DNA of 64,000 bases from Pseudomonas sihuiensis (GCF_900106015.1 NZ_LT629797.1:1488001-1552000), one strand, 5' to 3'. Counted from the stretch's first letter, positions 44,126-60,262 are shown. Program-made: numbers and translations. Notes: generated from the letters alone by a model not told the origin.

Positions 44126-45973
44126 TCAGAAACGCTCGATATCAGCCTTGGCTTCCAGCTGCTTGCGCAGCGCGGCGAAGTCCTGCTGGCCGGCACGCGA
44201 CGCCAGGAAGTTGCGGTACATAGCGAGCTCTTCGTCAGCCAGCGCCTCTTCCGGCACATTCACACCATCGAGGCGCAGCACGACGTAATCGCCATTGTTC
44301 AGCGTCACGCCGGCGAAGGTGGGCTCGCCCGCCTTCGCTGGCTTGGGCATACGGAACAGCGCCTGCAGCACTTTGGGCTCGATGCCGTCCTGGCTACGAG
44401 TGGCCGCCTCCTGAACCTGCCAATCAGCAGCAGACTGCTCACCGGCCTGGGCAGCAGCCAGTTGCTTCTCACCTTCGGCCTTGGCCGCGGCACTGGCACG
44501 CTCCTGCTGCAGATGGGCACGAATGCTTTCAGCAACCTGCTCCAGGGGCAACTGCTCGGGCTTTTTGTGTTCCTTGACGCGCACGACGACCACGGTGCTC
44601 GGGTCCAGCTCGATGGTCGAGCTGTTGGTGCCATCTTCCAGAACTTCAGGACTGAATGCAGCCTGCAGCACCTGGCGGTTGGCAGTGATGCCAGTTGCAC
44701 CACCCTCACGACCGAAGGCTTCGCTGGTCTTGACCTCAAGACCCAGCTCCTGGGCAGGCTGAGCCAGATCCGATGCTTCGAACGCGGCGTCTTCCAGCTG
44801 CTTGGTCGCCTCGACGAAGCGCTGCTCGACCTGTTGCGCTTTGAAGTCACGCGCCAGCTTGTCCTTCAGACTGTCGAAGCTTGGCACTTCTGGAGCCTGA
44901 ACACCCAGCAGCTTGATCAGGTGCCAGCCGAACTCGCTCTGCACGGGGTCGGAAACCTGGCCCTGCTGCAGCGCATAGAGCGCCTCCTCGAAGGCCGGAT
45001 CGTAAACGCCAGGGCCAGCGTAACCCAGATCACCGCCATCGGCAGCCGAACCTGGGTCCTGCGAGAACTCCTTGGCCAGGGCAGCGAAATCTTCGCCAGC
45101 ATCCACACGCGCCTTGATCTCTTCGATCTTGGTACGCGCAGCCTGGTCATCGCCCTCGATAAGTATGTGCGCAGCCTGACGCTGCTCAGCCAGGTTGGCG
45201 ATCTCGCTCTCGTACAGCGGCTGCAGATCTTCATCGCTGACTTCGACCTGATCGAAGAAGCTGTCCTTGTGCAGCTCGACGTACTCCAGCACGACCTGCT
45301 CAGGGCTCATGAACTCGCCAGCGTGCTCGTCGTAATAGGCGTTGACGTCGCTGTCGCTCAACTCGATCGCAGCGCTATCGGCCTTGATGGTGAGACTCGC
45401 GAAGTCACGGGTCTGGCGCTCGAGATTGGCGAAGGCACGCGCCTCCTGCTCGGTGACGAAGCTGCTGGCGCCGAGACCGGCACGCAGCTGCCCAATCAGC
45501 ATTTCCTCTTCCAGCATCTGGCGGAACTGCAGGCGGGTGTAGCCCATCTGGCGAATGACCTGATCGAAGCGCGCGGCATCGAAGCGGCCATCTACCTGAA
45601 ATTCGGGAGTTTGCAGAATCACCTGGTCCAGCGATCCCTGCGAGAAGGCGAAATGAGCGTCACCGGCTGCCTGAAGCAGCAGCTTGCGCTCGATCAAGCC
45701 CTTGAGCGAAGCCTCACGCAGCAGGTTGTCGTCGAGCAGCGAGGCATCAAAATCGCGACCCAGTTGCTGCAGCAGCTGACGACGCTGCATTTCAACGGCC
45801 TGGTTGAGCTCGTTGAGGGTAATGGTGTCACCGTTCACGTCAGCCGCATTGTTGCGATTGCTGGTCCCCGTGACGATGGCTTCGAAACCGGTAAACGCCA
45901 TCAGCATCACAATGAGGCCGATGATGATTTTGGCAATCCAACCGCGTGAATTGTCCCTGATGTTTTGCAGCAT
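44126..45973 (-). CDS. ppiD: Periplasmic folding factor PpiD (SurA_N/parvulin)
   Basis: 615-residue inner-membrane-anchored chaperone at the Sec exit. One N-terminal helix ([19 protein letters not shown]) is followed by the SurA_N-like chaperone region, then a single parvulin domain (about residues 255-360; [15 protein letters not shown] to [12 protein letters not shown]) and a long C-terminal region. ATG 45973 ([12 protein letters not shown]) matches homologues and is preceded by GGGGGAA. PpiD with HU-beta, Lon, Clp and trigger factor forms the conserved protein-quality-control neighbourhood. Confidence 0.94.
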   Translation of the reverse strand: MLQNIRDNSRGWIAKIIIGLIVMLMAFTGFEAIVTGTSNRNNAADVNGDTITLNELNQAVEMQRRQLLQQLGRDFDASLLDDNLLREASLKGLIERKLLLQAAGDAHFAFSQGSLDQVILQTPEFQVDGRFDAARFDQVIRQMGYTRLQFRQMLEEEMLIGQLRAGLGASSFVTEQEARAFANLERQTRDFASLTIKADSAAIELSDSDVNAYYDEHAGEFMSPEQVVLEYVELHKDSFFDQVEVSDEDLQPLYESEIANLAEQRQAAHILIEGDDQAARTKIEEIKARVDAGEDFAALAKEFSQDPGSAADGGDLGYAGPGVYDPAFEEALYALQQGQVSDPVQSEFGWHLIKLLGVQAPEVPSFDSLKDKLARDFKAQQVEQRFVEATKQLEDAAFEASDLAQPAQELGLEVKTSEAFGREGGATGITANRQVLQAAFSPEVLEDGTNSSTIELDPSTVVVVRVKEHKKPEQLPLEQVAESIRAHLQQERASAAAKAEGEKQLAAAQAGEQSAADWQVQEAATRSQDGIEPKVLQALFRMPKPAKAGEPTFAGVTLNNGDYVVLRLDGVNVPEEALADEELAMYRNFLASRAGQQDFAALRKQLEAKADIERF

Positions 45974-46038
45974 GCTTCCCCCAGAACGACTGTACAGAGT
46001 CACCAGCCGCGCAGTGTGGGTAATGTCCAGATAGAAGA

Positions 46039-46062
46039 AAGGCGCATCCTTGGATGCGCCTT
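46039..46062. terminator. Hairpin downstream of hupB
   Basis: AAGGCGCAT/ATGCGCCTT stem around CCTTGG, about 105 bases after the hupB stop and in front of ppiD. Confidence 0.7.
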
Positions 46063-46167
46063 CTCGTAACGCGTTAAGCGGTCAGAGCAGAAGAGTCTAG
46101 GACTACCTGCGCTGCCCCCTAACAGCCGCCAGACAGAGCCTGACGGCGAGGCAAACCCAGAAGACGC

Positions 46168-46440
46168 TTAGTTGACGGCGTCTTTCAGAGCCTTGCCAGC
46201 TTTGAAGCCTGGGATCTTGGCAGCAGCGATGCTGATCGGCTTGCCGGTCTGCGGGTTGCGACCAGTGCGAGCAGCACGCTCTTTGACAGCGAAGGTACCG
46301 AAGCCTACCAGCACAACGGAGTCACCAGCCTTCAGAGCGCCAGTGACGGATTCAATCACTGCATCCAGCGCGCGGCCAGCAACAGCTTTCGGGATATCAG
46401 CAGATGCAGCGATGGCATCGATCAGTTCCGACTTGTTCAC
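46168..46440 (-). CDS. hupB: DNA-binding protein HU-beta
   Basis: 90-residue nucleoid protein that bends and compacts DNA as a dimer. [19 protein letters not shown] opens the helical dimer body, [21 protein letters not shown] is the signature with the beta arm and intercalating proline, and the protein ends KALKDAVN as in other pseudomonads. It lies just downstream of lon but has its own promoter at 46533-46562. Confidence 0.97.
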   Translation of the reverse strand: MNKSELIDAIAASADIPKAVAGRALDAVIESVTGALKAGDSVVLVGFGTFAVKERAARTGRNPQTGKPISIAAAKIPGFKAGKALKDAVN

Positions 46441-46532
46441 TCTAAGTCCCCTTATTTCTGTTGAGTTTGTTTCTTGATTTTTAGTGTAAGCAAAGCGGGT
46501 GCTGGATGGCCTGCCGACACAATAAAAGCCGC

Positions 46533-46562
46533 TTTATAACAAGGGCTCAAAAATTGTGTCAA
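46533..46562 (-). promoter_or_regulatory. Sigma-70 promoter of hupB
   Basis: On the minus strand a perfect TTGACA (46557-46562) is followed 18 bases later by TATAAA (46533-46538), or 17 bases later by TTATAA. The message would start about 85 bases before the hupB ATG, and the -35 box lies between lon and hupB. Confidence 0.75.
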
Positions 46563-46575
46563 GGAAGCCCCCCGG

Positions 46576-48972
<2,397 letters not shown>

Positions 48973-49031
48973 GATTTCGGCTCAGCGGCGGCCATAAGGC
49001 CGTAAACAGGCGGGATTACCCTTGGCTTTTA

Positions 49032-49060
49032 AGATGGGGGTAGCTCCCGTAAAAAACAAG
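49032..49060 (-). promoter_or_regulatory. Candidate heat-shock (sigma-32) promoter of lon
   Basis: Read on the minus strand, CTTGTTT (49054-49060), a 14-base spacer and a perfect CCCCATCT -10 (49032-49039), about 60 bases before the lon ATG. Matches CTTGAAA-N(11-15)-CCCCATNT. Confidence 0.75.
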
Positions 49061-49078
49061 CGCAATGTCCACAAAAGC

Positions 49079-49101
49079 GAAGGGGCCCGAGGGGCCCCTT
49101 C
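49079..49101 (-). terminator. Terminator after clpX
   Basis: GAAGGGGCC/GGCCCCTTC stem with a five-base loop, 21 bases after the clpX stop, followed by CGCTTTTG. It separates clpX from the lon promoter just downstream. Confidence 0.75.
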
Positions 49102-49121
49102 TTTGCATCGTGTAACAGCCG

Positions 49122-50402
<1,281 letters not shown>

Positions 50403-50435
50403 TCGATCAATCCAATACGGTAGGCTTGAAACACA

Positions 50436-50464
50436 AGATGAAGGCAAATGCGGGCATTTTCAAG
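50436..50464 (-). promoter_or_regulatory. Candidate heat-shock (sigma-32) promoter of clpX
   Basis: On the minus strand a perfect CTTGAAA (50458-50464), 14-base spacer and CTTCATCT (50436-50443; two mismatches to CCCCATNT), 33 bases before the clpX start. Confidence 0.6.
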
Positions 50465-50509
50465 GGCGCAGCTCGCGTCAGTGAAGGATGCCCGCGACCA
50501 GTGCCTTAT

Positions 50510-51151
<642 letters not shown>

Positions 51152-51192
51152 GTCTTGCGCTCACTCCCTAATAGTCATGTCTCAAATACACA

Positions 51193-51216
51193 TAAGCCAG
51201 CACGGAGGCTGGCTTA
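51193..51216. terminator. Hairpin between tig and clpP
   Basis: TAAGCCAGC/GCTGGCTTA stem with a six-base loop. It has no T-run on the minus strand, so it could be a weak terminator or attenuator that sets the tig-to-clpP ratio. Confidence 0.65.
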
Positions 51217-51245
51217 AGGTGGTGTACTCGAACGAGGTTACCAGA

Positions 51246-52556
51246 TCAGTCGGCTTTAGGAGCTTCCGCCGGCTTGACTGCGTCTTCGTAGGAAACCGCT
51301 TTATCGGTCACGTTGGCCTTCTGCAGAACAGTATCTACAACTTGCTCTTCCAGTACAACCGAACGCACTTCGTTCATTTGCTGGTCGTTCTTGTAGTACC
51401 AGGCAACGACCTGCTCAGGCTCCTGGTAAGCCGAGGCCATCTCTTCGATCAGCTCGCGCACGCGGGCTTCGTCAGGCTTGAGTTCGAACTGCTTGACCAC
51501 TTCAGCGACGATCAGGCCCAGCACCACACGGCGCTTGGCTTGCTCTTCGAACAGCTCGGCCGGCAGTTGGTCAGGCTTGATGTTGCCACCGAATTGCTGA
51601 ACGGCCTGCACGCGCAGACGATTCACTTCGTTACCGATCAGCGCCTTCGGCACCTCGACCGGGTTGGCAGCCAGCAGACCGTCCATTACCTGGTTCTTAA
51701 TCTTGGACTTGATGGCCTGACGCAGTTCACGCTCCATGTTCTTGCGAACTTCGACACGGAAACCCTCCAGACCGCCGTCCTTGATACCGAACAGGGCGAA
51801 GAACTCGTCGTTCAGCTCAGGCAGTTGCGGAGCGGAAACGCTGTTTACGGTAACGGTGAACTCGGCGGTTTTGCCGGCCAGATCGAGGTTCTGATAGTCC
51901 TCGGGGAAGGTCGGGTTGATCACGCGCTCTTCACCAGCCTTGACACCGACCAGGGCGTCTTCGAAGCCCGGGATCATGCGGCCGGAGCCCAGCACCAGCT
52001 GGGTGCCCTTGGCGCTACCGCCAGCGAATGCTTCGCCGTCGATCTTACCGACGAAATCGATGTTCAGCTGGTCGCCATTCTCGGCAGCGCGCTCAACAGC
52101 TTCGAAACGAGTGTTCTGCTTGCGCAGGATGTCGAGCATGTTGTCGACGTCGCTGTCGGCGACTTCAGCCTGCAGGCGCTCGATGGCGATAGTGTCGAGG
52201 CCGGTTACCTGGAACTCAGGGAATACTTCGAAAGTAGCGACGTATTCCAGATCCTTGCCCTTCTCGAAGGACTTCGGCTCTACAGCCGGAGCGCCGGCCG
52301 GGTTCAGCTTCTGCTCGACCACGGCCTCATAGAAGGTAGCCTGGATCAGGTCGCCCAGCGCTTCCTGACGAGCGGCATCTTCATAGCGCTGACGAATCAC
52401 GCTCATCGGCACCTTGCCAGGACGGAAGCCAGGAACCTTGGCACGACGGGCAGTCTGTTGCAGACGCTTGTTGACTTCGGTCTCGATGCGCTCGACGGGT
52501 ACGCCGACAGTCATGCGGCGCTCAAGAGCAGAAGTGCTTTCAACAGAAACTTGCAT
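51246..52556 (-). CDS. tig: Trigger factor
   Basis: 436-residue ribosome-bound chaperone and prolyl isomerase. The ribosome-docking signature [16 protein letters not shown] lies at about residues 43-58; the FKBP-like isomerase domain covers about 155-240 ([18 protein letters not shown] to [19 protein letters not shown]), and the rest is the helical arm domain. ATG 52556 (MQVSVESTS) is the standard start with GAGGAA upstream; the ATG at 52580 is not used by homologues. Confidence 0.96.
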   Translation of the reverse strand: MQVSVESTSALERRMTVGVPVERIETEVNKRLQQTARRAKVPGFRPGKVPMSVIRQRYEDAARQEALGDLIQATFYEAVVEQKLNPAGAPAVEPKSFEKGKDLEYVATFEVFPEFQVTGLDTIAIERLQAEVADSDVDNMLDILRKQNTRFEAVERAAENGDQLNIDFVGKIDGEAFAGGSAKGTQLVLGSGRMIPGFEDALVGVKAGEERVINPTFPEDYQNLDLAGKTAEFTVTVNSVSAPQLPELNDEFFALFGIKDGGLEGFRVEVRKNMERELRQAIKSKIKNQVMDGLLAANPVEVPKALIGNEVNRLRVQAVQQFGGNIKPDQLPAELFEEQAKRRVVLGLIVAEVVKQFELKPDEARVRELIEEMASAYQEPEQVVAWYYKNDQQMNEVRSVVLEEQVVDTVLQKANVTDKAVSYEDAVKPAEAPKAD

Positions 52557-52616
52557 GGATATTCCTCGTTGCACAGACATAAGCCGGCTCGAACCGGCCC
52601 CGAATCAAGGCCAAGC

Positions 52617-52645
52617 ATTCTAGAGGGTCAATGTGCAGAAGTCAC
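52617..52645 (-). promoter_or_regulatory. Candidate sigma-70 promoter of tig
   Basis: Minus strand GTGACT (52640-52645), 17-base spacer, TAGAAT (52617-52622). The predicted leader holds a GCCGG/CCGGC hairpin (about 52583-52599). Confidence 0.55.
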
Positions 52646-52684
52646 CCTAGAAGCAGGCGGCAGTCGGGAGGGGCTATATAAAGA

Positions 52685-52769
52685 TGGTGCGGACGGAGAG
52701 ACTCGAACTCTCACACCTTGCGGCGCCAGAACCTAAATCTGGTGTGTCTACCAATTCCACCACGTCCGC
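52685..52769 (-). tRNA. tRNA-Leu (UAG)
   Basis: 85 bases with long variable arm typical of class II tRNAs. Acceptor stem GCGGACG pairs with its complement; anticodon stem CCAGA/TCTGG holds the loop TTTAGGT, giving anticodon UAG. TTCGAGT T-loop is present and ACCA is encoded at the 3' end. Confidence 0.95.
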
Positions 52770-52825
52770 GTGGCTTTGCAGCTTAAAACAAAAACGCCAG
52801 GCTTTTGGCCTGGCGCTTTGGAATA

Positions 52826-52902
52826 TGGGGTGGACGATGGGAATCGAACCCACGACACCAGGAGCCACAATCCTGTGCTCTACCAACTGAGCTACGCCCA
52901 CC
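52826..52902 (-). tRNA. tRNA-His (GUG)
   Basis: Anticodon stem CAGGA/TCCTG with loop TTGTGGC, giving GUG. The gene encodes the extra 5' G (G-1, at 52902) facing C73 that identifies histidine tRNA, and an encoded CCA end. Confidence 0.95.
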
Positions 52903-52940
52903 ATATTGCATTTGCTTACTCAACTTGCCTGACCGCCAAA

Positions 52941-53017
52941 TGGCGCACCCGGCAGGACTCGAACCTGCGACCATCCGCTTAGAAGGCGGATGCTCTATCC
53001 AGCTGAGCTACGGGCAC
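52941..53017 (-). tRNA. tRNA-Arg (UCU)
   Basis: 77 bases; anticodon stem TCCGC/GCGGA with loop CTTCTAA, giving UCU. T-loop GTTCGAGTC and encoded GCCA end are present. First gene of the tRNA cluster in transcription order (Arg, His, Leu). Confidence 0.95.
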
Positions 53018-53128
53018 TTATCCATCTGCTAGCGCAGACTTACAAGCTTTTGGCTCCAACCTCACCACCAGGGCTTGGCTCTTGCCGCCTCACCCAGCGA
53101 GTGGCTGTTCCTGAGAAGCGGGGCGAAT

Positions 53129-53155
53129 GTTATAGACGGCTCCCAACCTCGTCAA
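53129..53155 (-). promoter_or_regulatory. Candidate promoter of the tRNA cluster
   Basis: Minus strand TTGACG (53150-53155) and TATAAC (53129-53134), 15 bases apart, followed by a GC-rich discriminator as in stable-RNA promoters. The spacing is short. The rest of 53018-53287 between tRNA-Arg and folD shows no gene. Confidence 0.45.
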
Positions 53156-53287
53156 CAGAAATTTTCAAAAAAATTCAGCGATTTAAAGGAGTTACGCGAA
53201 AACGACGGTAGGCGCCTTTGCCCAAGTGAGCGCCCATGCGAGAATGCGCGTCCTTTTTTCATCCTTCTTACATGGTTAACCAGCGCA

Positions 53288-54142
53288 ATGACCGCACAAC
53301 TGATCGACGGCAAGGCGATCGCCGCCAGCCTCCGCCAGCAGATTGCCCAACGTGTCGCCGAACGCCGCCAGCAAGGCCTTCGTGCGCCAGGCCTGGCCGT
53401 GATCCTGGTCGGCACCGATCCTGCCTCCCAGGTCTATGTGTCACATAAACGCAAGGATTGCGAAGAAGTCGGCTTTGTTTCCCGCGCCTATGATCTGCCG
53501 GCAGAGACCAGCCAGGCCGATCTGCTCGCCCTGATCGACGAGCTCAATGAAGACCCGGCCATCGACGGCATCCTGGTACAGCTGCCGCTGCCGGAGAATC
53601 TCGACTCGTCCCTGCTGCTCGAACGCATTCGCCCGGATAAAGATGTGGACGGCTTTCACCCCTACAACATCGGCCGCCTGGCCCAGCGCATGCCGCTGCT
53701 GCGCCCTTGTACCCCCAAGGGCATCATGACCCTGCTGGAAAGCACCGGCGCCGATCTCTACGGCATGCATGCAGTGGTAGTTGGCGCGTCCAATATCGTC
53801 GGCCGACCAATGGCCATGGAGTTGCTGCTGGCCGGTTGCACCGTGACCGTCACCCACCGCTTCACCAAGGATCTGGCTGCTCACGTCGGCCAGGCCGATA
53901 TCGTCGTGGTCGCTGCCGGCAAGCCTGGGCTGGTCAAGGGCGAGTGGATCAAGCCAGGCGCCATCGTCATCGACGTCGGCATCAACCGCCAGGAAGACGG
54001 CAAGCTGGTCGGCGACGTGACCTTTGATGCCGCCCTGCCCCGCGCCGGCTGGATCACCCCGGTTCCAGGCGGCGTTGGCCCGATGACCCGCGCCGGCCTG
54101 CTGGAAAACACCCTGCACGCGGCGGAGCATCTGCATAAATAA
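53288..54142 (+). CDS. folD: Methylene-THF dehydrogenase / methenyl-THF cyclohydrolase
   Basis: 284-residue bifunctional one-carbon enzyme. [21 protein letters not shown] holds the catalytic Tyr and Lys, [14 protein letters not shown] the folate-binding motif, [21 protein letters not shown] the NADP fold, and [19 protein letters not shown] the C-terminal signature. ATG 53288 is the accepted start; an open frame to 53075 runs back through the promoter region and is not coding. Divergent from the tRNA cluster. Confidence 0.96.
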   Translation: MTAQLIDGKAIAASLRQQIAQRVAERRQQGLRAPGLAVILVGTDPASQVYVSHKRKDCEEVGFVSRAYDLPAETSQADLLALIDELNEDPAIDGILVQLPLPENLDSSLLLERIRPDKDVDGFHPYNIGRLAQRMPLLRPCTPKGIMTLLESTGADLYGMHAVVVGASNIVGRPMAMELLLAGCTVTVTHRFTKDLAAHVGQADIVVVAAGKPGLVKGEWIKPGAIVIDVGINRQEDGKLVGDVTFDAALPRAGWITPVPGGVGPMTRAGLLENTLHAAEHLHK

Positions 54143-54158
54143 GCGGTACGGCTGAATG

Positions 54159-54186
54159 AAAAACGGCACCCTAGGGTGCCGTTTTT
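54159..54186 (+). terminator. Terminator after folD
   Basis: AAAACGGCAC-CCTAGG-GTGCCGTTTT stem-loop ending in six T residues. Confidence 0.93.
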
Positions 54187-54190
54187 TATC

Positions 54191-54204
54191 GCGGCTGAAG
54201 CCGC
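54191..54204. repeat. REP-like palindrome
   Basis: GCGGC-TGAA-GCCGC followed by TCCCAC, matching the well-known Pseudomonas REP-type core; a single copy between the folD terminator and the end of the glp-like operon. Confidence 0.55.
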
Positions 54205-54261
54205 TCCCACAAGGAAGGAAGCCCCCTCGCCGAAGGGCTTCAGCCACTGCGCCCCTGAGAT

Positions 54262-56004
<1,743 letters not shown>

Positions 56005-56055
56005 AGAGACCTCCATCTCAGGATTTGGGGAGAGGCATACCGGCGGCAGCCCGGC

Positions 56056-56328
56056 TCAGCCCCAGCGCATGACTGCGCACAACCACAACAGCGATAGCAG
56101 CGACGCTATCCACACGCTCCAGTCGGTCACGCCTATCACCAGCAGGTGCAGGTAGGCGCTGCCGAGCAGACCGATGAACAACCGATCACCCCGGGTGGTG
56201 GTGATCGGCAGAAAACCCTTGCGCTCGACGCACGGCCAGCGCAGCTCGACCAGCGTCATGCCGGCCAGCAGTACGGCGATGCCGGCGAAGAACAGCGCGG
56301 TTGGTAGAGTCCAGGCCATCCAGCTCAT
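56056..56328 (-). CDS. Small membrane protein DUF2160 (GlpU-like)
   Basis: 90 residues with three hydrophobic stretches (LPTALFFAGIAVLLAGMTLV, LFIGLLGSAYLHLLVIGV and SVWIASLLSLLWLCAVM). DUF2160 proteins are found almost only within GlpSTPQUV-type loci between the permease and binding-protein genes; their job is not established. It starts 12 bases after the second permease gene and is in the same message. Its constant presence points to a structural or assembly part of the importer. Confidence 0.85.
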   Translation of the reverse strand: MSWMAWTLPTALFFAGIAVLLAGMTLVELRWPCVERKGFLPITTTRGDRLFIGLLGSAYLHLLVIGVTDWSVWIASLLSLLWLCAVMRWG

Positions 56329-56340
56329 GACGAACCTCCC

Positions 56341-57141
<801 letters not shown>

Positions 57142-57149
57142 GGTCGGCC

Positions 57150-58013
57150 TCAGCGGGTTTTGTCGTCGTGGGTCATGGCGGTGTAGAACAACCAGGACAC
57201 CAGCAGGATGATCAGGAAGTACACCAGCGAGAACGCCGCTGCCGGGCCCAGATCGAACTGGCCGATGGCCATTTGCGTCAGGGTCTGGCTGAGGAAGGTG
57301 GTGGCGTTGCCAGGCCCGCCGCCGGTGAGCACGAAGGGCTCGGTGTAGATCATGAAACTGTCCATGAAGCGCAGCATCACCGCGATCAGCAGCACGCTTT
57401 TCAGCTTGGGCAGCTGGATATGGCGGAACACCGCCCAGTTCGACGCGCGGTCAATGCGCGCCGCCTGGTAATAGACGTCAGGAATGGCGCGCAGGCCGGA
57501 GTAGCACAGCAGCGCCACCAGCGAGGTCCAGTGCCAGACGTCCATGATCAGCACCGTCACCCAGGCGTCCATGGTGTTGGAGGCATAGTTGTAGCTGATG
57601 CCCAGCTTGTTCAGCGCCCAGCCCATCAGGCCGATATCGGCGCGGCCGAAGATCTGCCAGATGGTGCCCACCACGTTCCACGGGATCAGCAGCGGAATGG
57701 CCATCAGGATCAGACACAGCGACGCCCAGCGCCCGCGTGTCGGCATGCACAAGGCGATGGCGATGCCCAGCGGGATCTGGATCAGCAGCACGCAGGCGGA
57801 AAAGATGAACTGGCGCAGCAGCGAGTCGTGCAGGCGCGGGTCCTGCAACACCTGGCGATACCAGTCGACGCCGACGAAGTAGCGCGTGGACGGATCGAAG
57901 ATGTCCTGCACCGAATAGTTGACCACCGTCATCATCGGCACGATGGCGCTGAACGCCACCAGCAGGAATACCGGCAGCACCAGCCACCAGGCCTTGTTGT
58001 TCTGCACCCTCAT
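57150..58013 (-). CDS. ABC importer permease 1 (GlpP-like)
   Basis: 287-residue MalF/UgpA-like permease. MRVQNNKAWWLVLPVFLLVAF begins the first helix and the EAA loop is IPDVYYQAARIDRASNWAVFRHIQLPKLKS. The ATG at 58013 overlaps the stop of the upstream ATPase gene in an ATGA, which fixes the start against a longer open frame. Partner of the GlpQ-like permease. Confidence 0.88.
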   Translation of the reverse strand: MRVQNNKAWWLVLPVFLLVAFSAIVPMMTVVNYSVQDIFDPSTRYFVGVDWYRQVLQDPRLHDSLLRQFIFSACVLLIQIPLGIAIALCMPTRGRWASLCLILMAIPLLIPWNVVGTIWQIFGRADIGLMGWALNKLGISYNYASNTMDAWVTVLIMDVWHWTSLVALLCYSGLRAIPDVYYQAARIDRASNWAVFRHIQLPKLKSVLLIAVMLRFMDSFMIYTEPFVLTGGGPGNATTFLSQTLTQMAIGQFDLGPAAAFSLVYFLIILLVSWLFYTAMTHDDKTR

Positions 58014-59107
58014 GGCGCCACCTCCACCAGGTAGTCGTCGGCATAGAGCATCAGCCACTGCGCCGGGAAGCTCAGGTAGACCTGCTCGCGCGGCACGGGC
58101 TGATCCTCCTGCAGGCGCACCTTGAGCACCTGGCCGTCGAGATCGAAGGTGAGAATCTTGTAGGTGCCGAGATCCTCGACATGCAGCACCCGACCACACA
58201 GCGCGTCTTCATAGGCGCCATCCCAGAGATGCACGAACTCGGGACGGATGCCCACCTGCAGGCGCTTGCCGTCCAGCTCGGCGAGGCGCTGGTTGAGCGC
58301 GGCGGAGAGCGGCAACATCGTCCCGGCAAAACGCACGCCGCCCTCGCAGCGCTGCACCTCGATCAGGTTCATGCCCGGGCTGCCTATGAAATAGCCGACG
58401 AAGGTGTGCCCCGGGCGCTCGAACAGCTCGCGCGGCGTGCCGAACTGGACGATCTGTCCGCCATACATCACCGCGATCTTGTCGGCGAAGGTGGAGGCCT
58501 CCAGCTGATCGTGGGTGACGTAGACCATGGTGATGTTGAACTGCTCGTGGATCTGCTTGAGCTTGCGCCGCAGCTTCCATTTCAGGTGCGGGTCGATCAC
58601 CGTCAGTGGCTCGTCGAAGAGGATCGCCGAGACGTCGTCACGCACCAGACCACGGCCCATGGAGACCTTCTGTTTCTCGTCGGCGGTGAGGTTGCGCGCC
58701 TTCTTGTGCAGCAGCGGATGCAGCTCCAGCACCTCGGCGATCTCGTGCACCTTGCTCATCACCCGCGCTTTGTCCATGCCCTGATTGCGCAGTGGGAAGG
58801 CCAGGTTGTCGAACACCGTCATGGTGTCGTAGACCACCGGAAACTGGAAAACCTGGGCAATGTTGCGCTCCTGCGGCGACAGCGTGTTGACCGCCTTGCC
58901 GTCGAACTGCACTTCACCCTGCGACGGGCTGAGCAGGCCGGAGATGATGTTGAGCAACGTGGACTTGCCGCAGCCTGACGGCCCCAGCAGCGCATAGGCG
59001 CCGCCCTGCTGCCAGACATGGTTCATCTCGCGAATCGCGTAGTCTTCCGGCGCCTTCGGCACGCCGCTGTAGCTGTGCGCGAGGTTGTGCAAGCGAATCT
59101 CGGCCAT
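58010..59107 (-). CDS. ABC importer ATPase 2 (GlpT-like) with degenerate signature motif
   Basis: 365-residue MalK-type ATPase. Walker A GPSGCGKSTLLN (near residue 42), Q-loop in VFQFPVVYDTMTV, Walker B ISAILFDEP-type (AILFDEPLTVIDP) and the switch His in VYVTHDQLEAS are standard. The signature, however, reads LTADEKQKVSMGRGL in place of LSGGQxQR. A C-terminal TOBE-like regulatory region (about 240-365) follows. It overlaps ATPase 1 by a TGATG and the permease by an ATGA, so all three are translationally coupled. Confidence 0.88.
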   Translation of the reverse strand: MAEIRLHNLAHSYSGVPKAPEDYAIREMNHVWQQGGAYALLGPSGCGKSTLLNIISGLLSPSQGEVQFDGKAVNTLSPQERNIAQVFQFPVVYDTMTVFDNLAFPLRNQGMDKARVMSKVHEIAEVLELHPLLHKKARNLTADEKQKVSMGRGLVRDDVSAILFDEPLTVIDPHLKWKLRRKLKQIHEQFNITMVYVTHDQLEASTFADKIAVMYGGQIVQFGTPRELFERPGHTFVGYFIGSPGMNLIEVQRCEGGVRFAGTMLPLSAALNQRLAELDGKRLQVGIRPEFVHLWDGAYEDALCGRVLHVEDLGTYKILTFDLDGQVLKVRLQEDQPVPREQVYLSFPAQWLMLYADDYLVEVAP

Positions 59108-60201
59108 CAGGCAGCCCTCCCCTGGCGGCGACTGGGCGCCTGCACCAACTGCCCATCGGCGGCGAACACGAACAGCTTGTGGGTGGGGATGTAGATCAGG
59201 ATCGGTGTATCCACCGCGTACTCGTGCACGCCCGGCAGATGCAGCACCAGCACGAACTGCTCGTTGCGCACATGCAGGAAGGTTTCCGAGCCGCTGATCT
59301 CGGCCAGCTCGACGGTTACCGCCAACTCCAGATCATCGTCATTGGACGGCACCAGGCCGATATGGCTGGGGCGCACGCCGAAGCGATATTCACCCTCGGC
59401 GATGCCGCGCAGATCGGGGTTGAGCGGAAAATGCACGCAATCGGCGAAGCTCACCTCAGTGCCACTGATGCGTCCAGGCAGCAGATTGATCGCCGGTTCC
59501 GAAAACAGCTCGGCGGCCAGCATCTGCTGCGGACGGTGGTAGACCTCGGCGGTCTTGCCGCTCTGCACCACCCGCCCCTCATGCAGGATGGTGGTGGTGC
59601 CACCCAGGGCCAGCGCCTCGTTGGGCTCGGTGGTGGCGTAGATGGCGATGGTGTGGCGCGCCTGGAACAGCTCGCGCATTTCCTGGCGCAGCTCCTCACG
59701 CAGCTTGTAATCGAGGTTGACCAGAGGCTCGTCGAAAAGAATCAGCGAGGCGTCCTTGACCAGCGCCCGCGCCATGGCCGTGCGCTGCTGCTGGCCGCCG
59801 GACAACTCCAGCGGGTAGCGCGACAGCAGTTTCTCTATGCGCAGCATGCGCGCGGTGGCCTCGACCTTCTCGACGATCTGCTCCTTGGCCACACCGGCCT
59901 GACGCAGCGGCGAGGCGATGTTCTCGAACACCGTCAGGGTCGGGTAGTTGATGAACTGCTGATAGACCATCGACACGTTGCGCTGGCGCACCGGCATACC
60001 CGTGACATCGGCACCGTTCATCAGCACACGGCCGCTGCTGGGCCGATCCAGACCGGCCATCAGCCGCATCAGGCTGGTCTTGCCGGCCAGGGTGCGGCCG
60101 AGCAGGACGTTGAATGAGCCGGGTTCGAAACTCAGGCAGGCATCGTCGATATGCACCTGGCCATCGACGATACGGGTGACGTGTTCGAGCTTGAGCGACA
60201 T
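59107..60201 (-). CDS. ABC importer ATPase 1 (GlpS-like) lacking the switch histidine
   Basis: 364-residue MalK-type ATPase, first gene of the operon. The signature LSGGQQQRTAMARAL and Walker B LILFDEPLVNLD are normal. Walker A is the unusual GRTLAGKTS, which still fits GxxxxGK[TS]. The H-loop, normally VTHDQxEA, reads ATTEPNEA, so the histidine is lost. ATG 60201 (MSLKLEHVTRI) follows AAAGGACAGG; the frame open to 60270 would run through the sigma-54 promoter and is not used. Pairs with ATPase 2. Confidence 0.88.
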   Translation of the reverse strand: MSLKLEHVTRIVDGQVHIDDACLSFEPGSFNVLLGRTLAGKTSLMRLMAGLDRPSSGRVLMNGADVTGMPVRQRNVSMVYQQFINYPTLTVFENIASPLRQAGVAKEQIVEKVEATARMLRIEKLLSRYPLELSGGQQQRTAMARALVKDASLILFDEPLVNLDYKLREELRQEMRELFQARHTIAIYATTEPNEALALGGTTTILHEGRVVQSGKTAEVYHRPQQMLAAELFSEPAINLLPGRISGTEVSFADCVHFPLNPDLRGIAEGEYRFGVRPSHIGLVPSNDDDLELAVTVELAEISGSETFLHVRNEQFVLVLHLPGVHEYAVDTPILIYIPTHKLFVFAADGQLVQAPSRRQGRAA

Positions 60202-60246
60202 GGCCTGTCCTTTTTCTTGTCGTGCCATTCGGTTGCGAACATCGAT

Positions 60247-60262
60247 AGCGACAAGCGTGCCA
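60247..60262 (-). promoter_or_regulatory. Sigma-54 promoter of the importer operon
   Basis: Minus strand TGGCACGCTTGTCGCT: GG and GC are exactly ten bases apart, and TGGCACG is the perfect -24 half. The -12 half TCGCT differs from TTGCT at one base. It lies 45 bases before the ATG of ATPase 1. Confidence 0.8.

Noticed and set aside
44096..45949. 617-codon open frame on the plus strand opposite ppiD
   Set aside because: PpiD on the minus strand is unmistakable; the opposite frame is a codon-bias shadow in GC-rich DNA with no domain pattern.
52674..53032. Several short open frames across the tRNA cluster
   Set aside because: Three tRNAs with correct anticodon loops and CCA ends occupy this DNA.
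53075..53287. Upstream extension of folD
   Set aside because: FolD homologues begin at [12 protein letters not shown]; the extension covers a non-coding, AT-rich promoter region.
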